Source: Brachyspira murdochii DSM 12563 (GTDB lineage: Bacteria > Spirochaetota > Brachyspiria > Brachyspirales > Brachyspiraceae). From it: 64,000 nucleotides of DNA. Of this stretch, positions 25,982-35,130 are shown one piece after another. The DNA is taken from assembly GCF_000092845.1 (NCBI RefSeq), contig NC_014150.1, positions 1,822,919-1,886,918 of the forward strand, written 5' to 3'. The notes under the pieces were generated by a model. That model had not been told where the DNA came from, did no database searches, and worked only from the letters and a program-made list of their open reading frames with translations. Position 1 is the stretch's first letter, and every line of letters begins with the position of its first letter. The position numbers and the translations under genes were made by a program.

Positions 25982-26038
25982 CTTTACCACTACACACAGA
26001 TCAATGTGATTTTGCAAAAATTACTGCGAGTGGTAAAG
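25982..26038. other. long-range inverted repeat in the gap before the Vsp-like gene
   Basis: A perfect 10-bp inverted repeat (CTTTACCACT and AGTGGTAAAG) encloses about 37 bases that contain a smaller CACA/TGTG pair. It could be a structured RNA or a protein site. The surrounding DNA (25708-26298) has no supported gene; a 63-codon ORF at 26088 lacks a ribosome-binding site and is left out. Confidence 0.45.
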
Positions 26039-26298
26039 CCCCATATATTAAAAAACAAAATGTAACTTTATTTTTAGCAAAATATAATTGTTTATGTGTT
26101 ATAGTATGTTATTGATTACCTATTTTCACAATAATATAGTATGTATACATATTATATGTGTAAAAAGTTTATTTCATAGTGATGCGTATAATTATATTTT
26201 TTATTTAATTTTATTTGACGAAGCGGATAATTTACTGTTTTTAGTGGTTATTGGGGGACTTTTAGACAAAATTTATTAAAATTTCACATTTATAAGTG

Positions 26299-26327
26299 TT
26301 GACTTTTATATAAAAATTCATTAGAAT
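26299..26327 (+). promoter_or_regulatory. promoter of the Vsp-like gene
   Basis: TTGACT (26299-26304), a 17-base spacer and TAGAAT (26322-26327). Transcription from about 26334 would give a leader of roughly 260 bases before the ATG, unusually long for this window. Confidence 0.65.
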
Positions 26328-26456
26328 AGGATTGTAAGCAAAATGCAAAGATATACATTGAAAAAAAGATTGCTTATTATGTTTATCTATATTTGCTTAA
26401 GTGCGGAACGATAAAGATCCTCTAAATCTTATTATTCTCACTGATTTTTTATAGTC

Positions 26457-26525
26457 CGTTAGAATTTATGCTTATATATTCTAACGTATTGGGAAACAAT
26501 GGAGATCCTCATCTTTGTTGTTTCC
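26457..26525 (+). promoter_or_regulatory. two hairpins in the long 5' leader of the Vsp-like gene
   Basis: First hairpin: CGTTAGAAT (26457-26465) with ATTCTAACG (26478-26486). Second: GGAAACAA (26492-26499) with TTGTTTCC (26518-26525), with an inner GAGAT/ATCTT pairing. Neither is followed by a T run, so they look like leader structure, not terminators. They may stabilise the mRNA or control translation. Confidence 0.55.
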
Positions 26526-26593
26526 TAAAATGTTTTGAAGTTACTGCCTTATTTAAGGTATTAACTATATAAAAAATTTTAGGAGAAAAAACA

Positions 26594-27724
26594 ATGAAAA
26601 AAGTTTTATTGACAGCTATGGCAATAGTAACATTAGCTAGTGCTTCAGCATTTGGTATGTACGGCAGAGGTGATTCTTGGATAGACTTCCTTGTACATGG
26701 CAACCAATTCAGAGCTAGAATGGACCAATTAGGTTTCACATTAGGCAATGGTACTATTAAAGGTACTTTCGGTTTCAGAGCAAATGGAATTAACCTAGGT
26801 AACTTAGGAAATATACTTAGTGGAAACACTGGAAATGTTACTTTAGATTCAACACTTTCTGCTGGTATAGGATACACTTCTGATGCTTTTGGTATAGGTG
26901 TTGGTTATAACTTTACTTATGTAGATAAAGGTATACAAGTTCATACTCCAGTATTGATGGTTAATGCTTTAAATGATAATTTAAGAATATCTATACCTAT
27001 ACAGGTAGCTGTTACAGATAAAGATTTAGCTGGAAACAAATATAATAACTACAAATATACAGGTGTAGCTTTCAATAATATACAATTAAGATACTACACT
27101 GGTATAGACGCTTTCAATGCTATAAGATTCTATGTATACTATAGAAATAACTCATATGAAGATACTACTCTTAATAAGAAATATGTTTCAGAAAGTTTAG
27201 GTTTCCAATTAAGATTATACTTCTTAAATACTCAAGTAGGAAATGTAACTATCAATCCTTATGTAAGATTAGAATATCATACAGCTCTTAAAGGCAGTGC
27301 TATAGAAGGATATACAGCAGAAAATTCATATGCTAACATTGGTGGTGCATTTGTTTTAGCTGATAATCTAAAACAATCAGATATATATGAAGCAAATCCT
27401 TATAAATTCGTTATTAAACCAGTACTTGGTATAACAGCTAACAGCGACATAGTTACTTTATATGTTGAACCTTCTTTAGGTTATACAGCTACTTATAATG
27501 GACATTTAAAAGGCTTTGCTGATAATAAAGTAAAACATTCTTTAGCTTGGGGAGCTTATGCTGAGTTATATGTAAGACCTGTTCAAGATCTTGAATGGTA
27601 CTTTGAGATGGATGTTAATAATACTGGAAGAGATGGTACTACTTCACAAGGTGCTACTCCAGTATACTTTGAAACTACTACTGGTATCACTTGGTATCTT
27701 CCTTCTTTCGGCGGAGATCAATAA
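26594..27724 (+). CDS. outer-membrane beta-barrel protein resembling Brachyspira variable surface proteins (Vsp)
   Basis: 376 residues. A signal peptide (ALA-like cleavage near SAFG) is followed by aromatic- and glycine-rich beta strands throughout (GYTSDAFGIGVGYNFTYVD, RYYTGIDAFNAIRFYVYYRN, TLYVEPSLGYTATYN) and a strand-like C-terminus. The start GMYGRGDSWIDFLVHGNQFRARMDQLGF matches what I recall of the 39-kDa Vsp family of Brachyspira surface antigens. AGGAG precedes the ATG, behind a strong promoter and a structured leader, which suits an abundant surface protein. Codon use is richer in C-ending codons than in its neighbours (TTC, AAC), a sign of high expression. Vsp genes often occur in clusters; here only one is present. 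Confidence 0.8.
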   Translation: MKKVLLTAMAIVTLASASAFGMYGRGDSWIDFLVHGNQFRARMDQLGFTLGNGTIKGTFGFRANGINLGNLGNILSGNTGNVTLDSTLSAGIGYTSDAFGIGVGYNFTYVDKGIQVHTPVLMVNALNDNLRISIPIQVAVTDKDLAGNKYNNYKYTGVAFNNIQLRYYTGIDAFNAIRFYVYYRNNSYEDTTLNKKYVSESLGFQLRLYFLNTQVGNVTINPYVRLEYHTALKGSAIEGYTAENSYANIGGAFVLADNLKQSDIYEANPYKFVIKPVLGITANSDIVTLYVEPSLGYTATYNGHLKGFADNKVKHSLAWGAYAELYVRPVQDLEWYFEMDVNNTGRDGTTSQGATPVYFETTTGITWYLPSFGGDQ

Positions 27725-27765
27725 TAATAAATTAGAGATATAACTTAAGAGTATATATAACTAAT

Positions 27766-27795
27766 AAAAAGGGGGGTTTTTTAGCTCCTCTTTTT
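27766..27795 (+). terminator. terminator after the Vsp-like gene
   Basis: AAAAAGGGG pairs with the CTCCTCTTTTT segment (one or two G-U pairs), then further T-rich sequence. Confidence 0.75.
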
Positions 27796-27932
27796 ATTTG
27801 CATATCAATATATTTCAGATATTTTTATTTATATAAAAATATTCATTTCTTGATTAGTCTTATTTCAAAATTATTATAATATTATTTTGTAAGCTGTTTA
27901 TTAAAAAGTTAGGCTTATTATAAAAAATATTT

Positions 27933-28115
27933 GGGGGTGGGCGGGCGGGCTAATTAGATTTTAAATAAAATTTGTATTATATTTTTTATAAAAAAACTTC
28001 TCTCTATAAAAAATTATAAAAAAATTGATATTTTAGGCTTATTTTGCTCAAAAAATTTGTTTAACTAATATTTATATATTTTATTTACTTATAACAATTT
28101 TGGAGTATAATAATA
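27933..28115 (+). repeat. conserved upstream block of the second Rpn locus, with G-quadruplex-type motif
   Basis: Near-identical to 24314-24500. It begins G5-T-G3-C-G3-C-G3 (27933-27949) with single-base loops, which is even closer to an ideal G-quadruplex than the first copy, and ends with the same GGAG ribosome-binding site. Confidence 0.8.
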
Positions 28116-29072
28116 ATGCGTAGTATAAACAGAATGAACGATTATTTTGTACGCTATCTTTTAGGCTCTGTTGGAAGTGAGGATATACTTGAGAACATAG
28201 TAAATGCTGTGCTTGAAGATTTGGGCTTTGAAACGGTACATAACCTGCAGATAATTAACCCACATAACTTACCAGAGAATATTAACCTAAAAGAGTCCGT
28301 ACTTGATGTAAAGGCTGTTACCAAAGACAGCAGAAAAGTTATTATAGAGATACAATTATCCGGAAATATAGACTTTTTGAAGAGAATATACTATTATATA
28401 TCTAAGAATATAGTAAGCGAAGTAGAAGAAAAAGAGCCTTATGATATAATAAGCGAGGTTATAAGCATTAACTTTGTAAACTTCAATATGGACTTTAGCG
28501 ATGCAGGTAAGCCACATAGATGTTTTAAGCTGATAGATACAGAAAATCCTGATATTGTTTTGGATATGGTGCAGATGCATATAGTAGAAGTACCAAGATT
28601 TAGGAGAATACTAAATAATGCTGATTTTGAAGATATTAAGAGAAAGAAAATATTATCCTGGATAGAGTTTTTTACGGCTAAAGATTTAGATAAAGTTAAA
28701 GATAAATTAAAGGAGGTAAATAATATTATGCCTAAAGTAATTAATAAATACGAGCGTTTTATATCCAGTGAAGATGAGATTGAGGTTTATAACGCGAGAG
28801 ATGCTTTTTTATACGGACAGACTTTAATGTTAAGAAGAGAGCGTGAAGAGGGCTTACAGGAAGGAATAGAAAGAGGAATAGAAAGAGGTTTAAAAGAGGG
28901 TATAGAAAAAGGAATGGAAAAAGGTTTAGAAGAAGGAAGGAGAGAAGGTATGCAGGAGGGTATAAGAAAAGAGCAAATTACTATAGCTAGAAGTTTAAAG
29001 AATGCTGGTATAGATATAAAGATAATCAGTGAAAATACTGGGCTTAGTATAGAAGAAATAAATAAACTTTAA
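28116..29072 (+). CDS. Rpn family PD-(D/E)XK nuclease, second full-length copy
   Basis: 318 residues, about 95% identical by eye to the first copy over the nuclease core (Asp64, Glu78, Gln80 kept). The two differ mainly in the C-terminal helix, where this copy has a longer run of EG-type four-residue repeats (EGIERGIERGLKEGIEKGMEK and on) and a slightly different tail (GLSIEEINKL). This pattern, a constant nuclease with a variable C-terminus, is what has been described for Rpn families. It carries the same internal ribosome-binding site but has no free-standing C-terminal copy after it. Confidence 0.88.
   Translation: MRSINRMNDYFVRYLLGSVGSEDILENIVNAVLEDLGFETVHNLQIINPHNLPENINLKESVLDVKAVTKDSRKVIIEIQLSGNIDFLKRIYYYISKNIVSEVEEKEPYDIISEVISINFVNFNMDFSDAGKPHRCFKLIDTENPDIVLDMVQMHIVEVPRFRRILNNADFEDIKRKKILSWIEFFTAKDLDKVKDKLKEVNNIMPKVINKYERFISSEDEIEVYNARDAFLYGQTLMLRREREEGLQEGIERGIERGLKEGIEKGMEKGLEEGRREGMQEGIRKEQITIARSLKNAGIDIKIISENTGLSIEEINKL
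28728..29072 (+). CDS. candidate internally translated C-terminal product of the second Rpn gene
   Basis: ATG 28728 is preceded by AAAGGAGGTAAATAATATT, the same bases as in the first copy. It would give 114 residues, against 102 and 90 for the other two; the differences are steps of 12 residues, as expected if units of the four-residue EG repeat are gained or lost. Expression is inferred. Confidence 0.55.
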   Translation: MPKVINKYERFISSEDEIEVYNARDAFLYGQTLMLRREREEGLQEGIERGIERGLKEGIEKGMEKGLEEGRREGMQEGIRKEQITIARSLKNAGIDIKIISENTGLSIEEINKL

Positions 29073-29092
29073 TATGCTTGTTTTAAAAGCAC

Positions 29093-29121
29093 TTGACAAG
29101 TTATATATTATATTGTATATT
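29093..29121 (+). promoter_or_regulatory. promoter of the lipoprotein gene
   Basis: TTGACA (29093-29098), a 17-base spacer and TATATT (29116-29121), 38 bases before the start codon. Confidence 0.75.
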
Positions 29122-29158
29122 AAAAAAGTTTTTTTATTTAAAAAAATTAGGAGGTAAA

Positions 29159-29710
29159 ATGAAAAAACTTTTAATTATTTTTTCTTTTATTTTTATAGCA
29201 GCATGCGGAGGAAATGAAGCAGGGCAAGTTTCAGTACCCGGAGTTGATAAAAATAGTAAAGAAGCTGCTGAGTTTTTGGAGGCAGTTAAAGGAAAAGCTA
29301 TTGTACCTTTAAGATCTTCAAGAGGATTTCCTGTCGGGTATTTTAAAGATAATGGAGATATAGCAAGCCGTTATCATCATCCTACTCTACAAGGTGATTT
29401 AATTTTTATAGGTATGTCCAATAACTATGCTATATATTCAAGAAAAAGACAGGAGACTGAAAATGAATATGCAGATGCATATACAGCTATAACTTTATCT
29501 GAAGATAAAACGCTTATTAGAATCTATCTTGAATCATTTGATTATTCCTCTGAAATTTCTAAGTGGAGAAGAGAAGGTGCTAATTGGGACAATTATCCTA
29601 AAATGGAGATATCAGATTTAGGATTTGAAGATAGAGAATATACTAAAGATGATTATCTCTATAAGATTACAGATGATGAATATGACAAGAATGATTTTAT
29701 AAATAAATAA
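29159..29710 (+). CDS. lipoprotein of unknown function
   Basis: 183 residues from ATG 29159, which has AGGAGG seven bases upstream. The signal peptide ends in a lipobox (FIAACGG). The mature part is charged and aromatic with a DYLYKITDDEYDKNDF end; no family recognised. It has its own promoter and terminator, so it is a single-gene unit between the Rpn locus and flgK. Confidence 0.8.
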   Translation: MKKLLIIFSFIFIAACGGNEAGQVSVPGVDKNSKEAAEFLEAVKGKAIVPLRSSRGFPVGYFKDNGDIASRYHHPTLQGDLIFIGMSNNYAIYSRKRQETENEYADAYTAITLSEDKTLIRIYLESFDYSSEISKWRREGANWDNYPKMEISDLGFEDREYTKDDYLYKITDDEYDKNDFINK

Positions 29711-29724
29711 AATTAATTTCTAAA

Positions 29725-29762
29725 GCGGGTGGAAACTACATGTTTTTGCCCGCATATTTTTT
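29725..29762 (+). terminator. terminator after the lipoprotein gene
   Basis: GCGGG (29725-29729) and CCCGC (29749-29753) form the base of a longer imperfect stem, followed by ATATTTTTT. Confidence 0.65.
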
Positions 29763-29969
29763 ATATAATTCGAATATTATAAACTATCATAATTTAAATC
29801 ATAAATCTTTATTATGTATTTATATATTCAGTTCTAAAGCCTTTATTTTTATTTGATTATGTTACCTTTTGCTACAATAATAATAAAAAAAATGTAATAA
29901 ATTTTTTTATAAATACGATAATTCTAGTAATTAATTAGAAGCAAACAATATTTATTAAGGAGCATAATA

Positions 29970-31883
29970 ATGTCAACAAGCTCATTTTTTGGTATAGAAT
30001 TAGGTAAAAGATCACTTCAGAACTTCAAAACAGCATTAGAAGTTACAGGTCATAATATAAATAATGTTGCAACTAAAGGCTACAGCAGACAGAGAGTTGT
30101 AATGCGTACTTTTGATAAGCCTTTAGAAGCTCCTAGCCTTAATAGAGCAGAGCGTGCTGGTCAAATAGGTCAGGGTGCTGAAATCACTACAGTAGAGAGA
30201 ATAAGAGATCAGTTTATAGATTCAAAAATAATGATGGAGCTTGGTACAGACGGATATTGGAAAACAAAGTCTGATTATTTAAAGCAGTTAGAGGCTATAT
30301 ATAATGAACCGGGCAATGCTAATTTAAGAAGCGATTTAGATGCTTTTTGGGATTCTTGGCAGGAAATGGCTGCTAACCCTTCAGAAAGAGGAACAAGAAT
30401 GGTTTTAGTAGAGAGAGCCGACAGGGTAAATAATTCTATTAATCAGATGTTTAATCAAATGAACGGTATGCGTAATAATTTGAATAATCTTGTTGAAAGC
30501 AAAATTAATAGAATAAACGATATATCTAATTCCATTAAAGATTTGAATGTTGAAATAGTAAAACAGCAGGCACTAGGACAAAGCCCTAATGATTTGCTTG
30601 ACAGAAGAGACTTGCTTATAGATGAACTTTCTTCTCTTGCTAATGTTGATATAAAATCTATGGATCCTGATGAAACTATTGTTTATATAGGAGGCAGAGC
30701 TTTAATTCAGGGAAATGTTGTAAGCGAATTAAGTGCTGAAAAAAATATCAATAATGAAGGAATGTATGATATATATTGGAAGAAAGATCATGTTCAGGTG
30801 CAGTTTGAAGGCGGAGAATTAAAGGCTTTATTAGAATTAAGAGATGTGGATACAGTTGATGCTATTAATGATATAGATACATTTGCTATGAATTTGGCTG
30901 ACAGTGTAAACGAAGTTCACAGAAGCGGTTTCGGACTTAATCAGGAAACAGGTATTGATTTCTTTACTATGACAAAAGCTGCTCCTTCAGTTATAGGTAA
31001 TTTTGACAGCAATAATGACGGACAGGAAGATTCTACTATAATGTTTAAAGTAAGCGGTATAAATTCTATAGATCCTACAGACAGTATAGGAAGCAGCGGA
31101 ACTTTAATCTTTGGTAATAAATCAAGAGAAGGTGCTGATGTTGCAATAGATTATACAGCCCAAATGAAAGTAGGCGATTTAATAGATAAAATTAATTCAA
31201 GCGAGGCTAATGTATCTGCTTATTTAGATGATAATAACAAACTTGTACTTAAAGCCAGAGCTTTTGATGATTATATGAGACCTTCATATTTCATTAAGCA
31301 TATAGAAGATTCAGGTGATTTTCTAGTTGGTATAACAGGGGTATTAAATCAGTCGGGAGCTAATGGAGCATATAATTGGCAGGCTACGGATCAGGTAAAT
31401 CAATTAGCAGGAGACTTTAGAAACTTTACTACTACTCCATACAGACATCCAGCTTCAGCGATTGCTGTTAATGATATTATAAGAAATGATGTAAACTATA
31501 TTGCAGCTTCTAAAGGTATAGATACAACAGGAAACGGATTTAATGATAAATGGAATGGTTTGGGCGATGGAGCTAATGCTTTAGCTATTGCTAATTTGAA
31601 AAATAAAGAGATAATGGTTGAAAGCAAATCTACATTTAACGATTTTTATACTGGAAGTATTGCGAGAATTGCCTCAAGAACAGAGACCGCTAATGCCGAA
31701 ACAGAAAAGCAAACTGTTGTTATGGAATATCTTGAAAGATTAAGACAGTCAGTGTCTGGTGTTAACTTAGATGAAGAGGTTGCTCAAATGGCTATGTATC
31801 AGCATGGTTATAATGCTTCTGCTAGAGTAGTTAGTATAATGGATCAGCTGCTTGATGTTGTTATAAATAGAATGGGTGTGTAA
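29970..31883 (+). CDS. flgK: flagellar hook-associated protein 1 (FlgK)
   Basis: 637 residues. FlgK joins the hook to the flagellar filament, which in spirochaetes lies in the periplasm. The N-terminal SFFGIELGKRSLQNFKTALEVTGHNINNVATKGYSRQRVV and the C-terminal GVNLDEEVAQMAMYQHGYNASARVVSIMDQLLDVVINRM are the paired coiled-coil ends typical of hook-filament proteins. AAGGAG precedes the ATG. TACGATAA at 29914-29921 weakly resembles a sigma-28 -10 box. It is followed directly by a terminator; no FlgL or other flagellar gene is adjacent. Confidence 0.95.
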   Translation: MSTSSFFGIELGKRSLQNFKTALEVTGHNINNVATKGYSRQRVVMRTFDKPLEAPSLNRAERAGQIGQGAEITTVERIRDQFIDSKIMMELGTDGYWKTKSDYLKQLEAIYNEPGNANLRSDLDAFWDSWQEMAANPSERGTRMVLVERADRVNNSINQMFNQMNGMRNNLNNLVESKINRINDISNSIKDLNVEIVKQQALGQSPNDLLDRRDLLIDELSSLANVDIKSMDPDETIVYIGGRALIQGNVVSELSAEKNINNEGMYDIYWKKDHVQVQFEGGELKALLELRDVDTVDAINDIDTFAMNLADSVNEVHRSGFGLNQETGIDFFTMTKAAPSVIGNFDSNNDGQEDSTIMFKVSGINSIDPTDSIGSSGTLIFGNKSREGADVAIDYTAQMKVGDLIDKINSSEANVSAYLDDNNKLVLKARAFDDYMRPSYFIKHIEDSGDFLVGITGVLNQSGANGAYNWQATDQVNQLAGDFRNFTTTPYRHPASAIAVNDIIRNDVNYIAASKGIDTTGNGFNDKWNGLGDGANALAIANLKNKEIMVESKSTFNDFYTGSIARIASRTETANAETEKQTVVMEYLERLRQSVSGVNLDEEVAQMAMYQHGYNASARVVSIMDQLLDVVINRMGV

Positions 31884-31901
31884 GTAATATATAAAATTAT
31901 T

Positions 31902-31937
31902 AAAGGCGGTGCCTGTTGTAGGTATCGCCTTTTTTTT
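31902..31937 (+). terminator. terminator after flgK
   Basis: AAAGGCGGTGCCT pairs with AGGTATCGCCTTT around a 5-base loop, followed by eight or more T. Confidence 0.88.
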
Positions 31938-32134
31938 AATAAAACAAATATATAAATATACTGTTCTTTTTATACATTTGTTTATATAAAAAATACTAAA
32001 TATTATATAAAAATTACTACACTTTTTTTATAATATTACTTTACAGTTATTTGTTTTAAATATATATTATAAGTAATAATTCTTTAAAAAATATAATGCT
32101 AATTCCGATATTAACTGCACAGGAGCATTTTTCA

Positions 32135-34969
32135 ATGGGTATAAAGATTCGTATAATTTTAATAATAGTTGGAGTTATGGCTTTAGTAGCATTAAGCACT
32201 AACTTTTTGAGTAATACTTTAAATACAGAAACTTTTTCTGCTATTACTGAAAGAAGCCTAGAGAATAGATTTAGATTAATAGGAAAAGAATTTGAATATA
32301 ATATCATGTCTTCAAGAGAAGAAGCAGCCAAAATTGCGGCTACTCTTTCTATAGGATATAATAATATAAAAGATTATGATTTAAAAACTAGAGATAATTA
32401 TTTTCAGAATTTTTTATCAGCTTCAGTAAATGAATCTCAGCTCTATTTTAATAGGATAATTAGTATTTTATTTCACCCAGCAGATATAGGTAATGGAAAT
32501 GATCCTTTTACTATTTACAGATATTCTACTATTGATAATAGATTTTCAAAAATAGATATTACAAATACAGCTATGTGGGTTAATCTTACTAATGTTTACG
32601 GCTCTTCCGACAGAGGATTATTATACAGGCAGATATTAAGCCCCTATATGGTTAAAGAAAGTACTGGAGTTGGTATAACATTAAATATGGCTTCTACTAT
32701 ATCAGATTTAGATAATAACAGAGTTGTTGGTTTGGCAAATGTGGGGGTGCTATTTAATTATTCAGTACAGAATATTAAGGATATTTTAGATATAGAAGGT
32801 GCTGATATAATTGTAATAGATAAAAAAAATTCCAGTATTGTTAATTCTAAAAATAATGATTTAATTAATGCCCGTGTAGATATATTATATCCGTCTTATT
32901 ACGAAATATTTAATTCTAATTTGGCTTCAGGAGATGTTATAATAGATGATATAGAAATAGAAGGGAAGCCTTATAAATCATATGTTACAAGTATAGCAGG
33001 GCTTTTGAATATAGTAATGCTTATACCTAATTCATATTATACTTTGCAGATTAAAGATATGAATAATTCTATATTTTATACTATTATCATAGCATTCTTA
33101 ATGGCAATAGTAGCTATAATATTCTTTATTAAGGTATTATTTAGTTCTATTACTAAAATATCAGATGCTATAGGTAATTCTGTAGACAATAAGGATTTAA
33201 CAGTAAGTATTCCTAAAATATCAGGCGGCGATGAAATAGGAGAGATGACAAAATGGGTGGTTCTTTTGAATAGCTCTCTTCAATCTGTGCTTTCCAGCGT
33301 AAAAAAGACTATTCTTACCTCCAAAAAACAAAGTGATACATTATCTGAAAAAATTACTGATAACTTATCAATAATATATGGTATTAATAGTAATATAGAA
33401 ACAATTAAAAATAATGTTAATGATGAATTAAGTCAGGTAGAGATTGTAGAAAACAGCAACCAAAATATGCAGGAATATATATCTGCTAATACCAGCAGCA
33501 TTGATTTAATAGAAAAAGACACCAGAGAACTTCAAAGCAAGATTATTGAAGAAGGTGAAAATATAGAGCAAATAGCTGCAGCAGTAGAGGAAATGAGTAA
33601 AACTATAGAGAGTATAGATAATATTATTTCCAAAGCTACAAATAAAGCTAAAGATTTGTCTATTGCTTCAATAAAAAGTAAAGAGAAAATGCAGGCTACA
33701 TCTATGGCTACTGGAGATTTAAGAAATGCTTTAGGATTTATTTCTAATTTCGTAAGTTCTATCAGAAACATAGCTCATCAAACTAACCTTTTGGCTATGA
33801 ATGCCGCTATTGAAGCTGCACATGCTGGTAAATATAGTTCTGGTTTTGCCGTTGTAGCTGAAGAGATACGTAAATTGTCAGAAGTATCAAATGAGCAGGC
33901 GGATAATGCTAATAAAGTACTTCAAAACATAGAAGACAAAATAATAATAACTACTAATGATTTAACAGAATCTACAGAACAGTTTGATGTTCTTACCAGA
34001 GATGTACAGGAAGTTACGGAGATAATGGGCACTGTTCATACATCTTCAGTTGAACAGTTAAAAGCTATTAATGAAATAGTAACTTCCATAACTAAAATAT
34101 CAGAGTCTAGCGAACATATTAAAACGCAGTATATTGATATGGCAGATAAATTAAGTACAATAAAAACTAATCTTGAATCGCTTAATAATATTTCTCTTGC
34201 CACTTCAAAAACTATGAATAAATTAAAAAATATATCAGATTCTATTCATAGCAGTGTTGAAAGTATTTCTGAGAGTTCAAATAATCTTTCAGCTTCTGCA
34301 AACACTATGAATAAATTCGCATCTGATAATAACAGGCTTTTATCAGAACTTGAAGGTGAAATATCTAAATATAAAATTAAAGATATTAAATCTAAAAAGG
34401 ATACTACTACTCAAAGAGTTAGAGGTATTACTCTGATAATATTAAAAGAATTTGTTAAAACAAAATTCGGAGAAGAGGGATATCAAAAATGGGTAACTGC
34501 TATGGAGCCTTCCTCCTCTTTAATATTTAAAAATGATATATCAAGCAAAGAATGGTATCCGTATATTACTTCTTTCCATAAGCCTTATAAATTGGTATGC
34601 GATCTCTTCTATTCCGGAGCTAATACTGGTATTAAAGAGATTTCTGAATATCACTTTAATCAGATTATACCTAAACATATAAGACCGCTGTTGTTCTTTA
34701 TACCTAAACATATAGCTTTATCATATGCAGCTGAACATATATTCCCTGATTTGTTTGACCCAGCACAGATAGAGATTATTAAAGCTAGAAGAAAACTTCT
34801 TGTAGTACATCTTACTAATTTTAATGATGACCCCGAAGTTATTGAGCTTGCTGTACTTTCTTGGGCTACGCTTTTACTTGAGTCTATTACTCATATAAGA
34901 TCCTCTATGGAGATAACTAAATCTATTAAAGATGGTGAGATTTATACTGAGTTTGTACTTAAATGGTAA
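32135..34969 (+). CDS. methyl-accepting chemotaxis protein with an extra C-terminal domain
   Basis: About 944 residues from ATG 32135 (AGGAG nine bases upstream). A transmembrane helix, a periplasmic sensor region of about 300 residues and a second helix ([20 protein letters not shown]) are followed by a HAMP-like segment and a signalling domain with the hairpin tip [36 protein letters not shown]. Unusually, a further 190 residues follow (from about [25 protein letters not shown]), with the WYPY and helical features that recall DUF2378 or haem-NO-binding-like domains. The tail's identity is tentative; it may be a cytoplasmic sensor input. Own terminator. Confidence 0.88.
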   Translation: MGIKIRIILIIVGVMALVALSTNFLSNTLNTETFSAITERSLENRFRLIGKEFEYNIMSSREEAAKIAATLSIGYNNIKDYDLKTRDNYFQNFLSASVNESQLYFNRIISILFHPADIGNGNDPFTIYRYSTIDNRFSKIDITNTAMWVNLTNVYGSSDRGLLYRQILSPYMVKESTGVGITLNMASTISDLDNNRVVGLANVGVLFNYSVQNIKDILDIEGADIIVIDKKNSSIVNSKNNDLINARVDILYPSYYEIFNSNLASGDVIIDDIEIEGKPYKSYVTSIAGLLNIVMLIPNSYYTLQIKDMNNSIFYTIIIAFLMAIVAIIFFIKVLFSSITKISDAIGNSVDNKDLTVSIPKISGGDEIGEMTKWVVLLNSSLQSVLSSVKKTILTSKKQSDTLSEKITDNLSIIYGINSNIETIKNNVNDELSQVEIVENSNQNMQEYISANTSSIDLIEKDTRELQSKIIEEGENIEQIAAAVEEMSKTIESIDNIISKATNKAKDLSIASIKSKEKMQATSMATGDLRNALGFISNFVSSIRNIAHQTNLLAMNAAIEAAHAGKYSSGFAVVAEEIRKLSEVSNEQADNANKVLQNIEDKIIITTNDLTESTEQFDVLTRDVQEVTEIMGTVHTSSVEQLKAINEIVTSITKISESSEHIKTQYIDMADKLSTIKTNLESLNNISLATSKTMNKLKNISDSIHSSVESISESSNNLSASANTMNKFASDNNRLLSELEGEISKYKIKDIKSKKDTTTQRVRGITLIILKEFVKTKFGEEGYQKWVTAMEPSSSLIFKNDISSKEWYPYITSFHKPYKLVCDLFYSGANTGIKEISEYHFNQIIPKHIRPLLFFIPKHIALSYAAEHIFPDLFDPAQIEIIKARRKLLVVHLTNFNDDPEVIELAVLSWATLLLESITHIRSSMEITKSIKDGEIYTEFVLKW

Positions 34970-34996
34970 TTAAAAATTTTATTTAATAAAAATCAT

Positions 34997-35028
34997 AAAA
35001 GGGCAGAAAATGTTTCTGTCCTTTTTTA
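34997..35028 (+). terminator. terminator after the chemoreceptor gene
   Basis: AAAAGGGCAGAAA pairs with TTTCTGTCCTTTT around a short loop; a T run follows. Confidence 0.85.
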
Positions 35029-35130
35029 TTAAAAAAATTTAATACTAAAAAAATAATAATAAAATATTATTGTTATATAATAGAATATCATATATAATAA
35101 TACTGTCATTAGAATGAAAGGATTTAATTT

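Noticed and set aside
26088-26279. 63-codon plus-strand ORF before the Vsp-like promoter
   Set aside because: No ribosome-binding site, cysteine- and isoleucine-rich random-looking composition, and it sits in AT-rich intergenic DNA.
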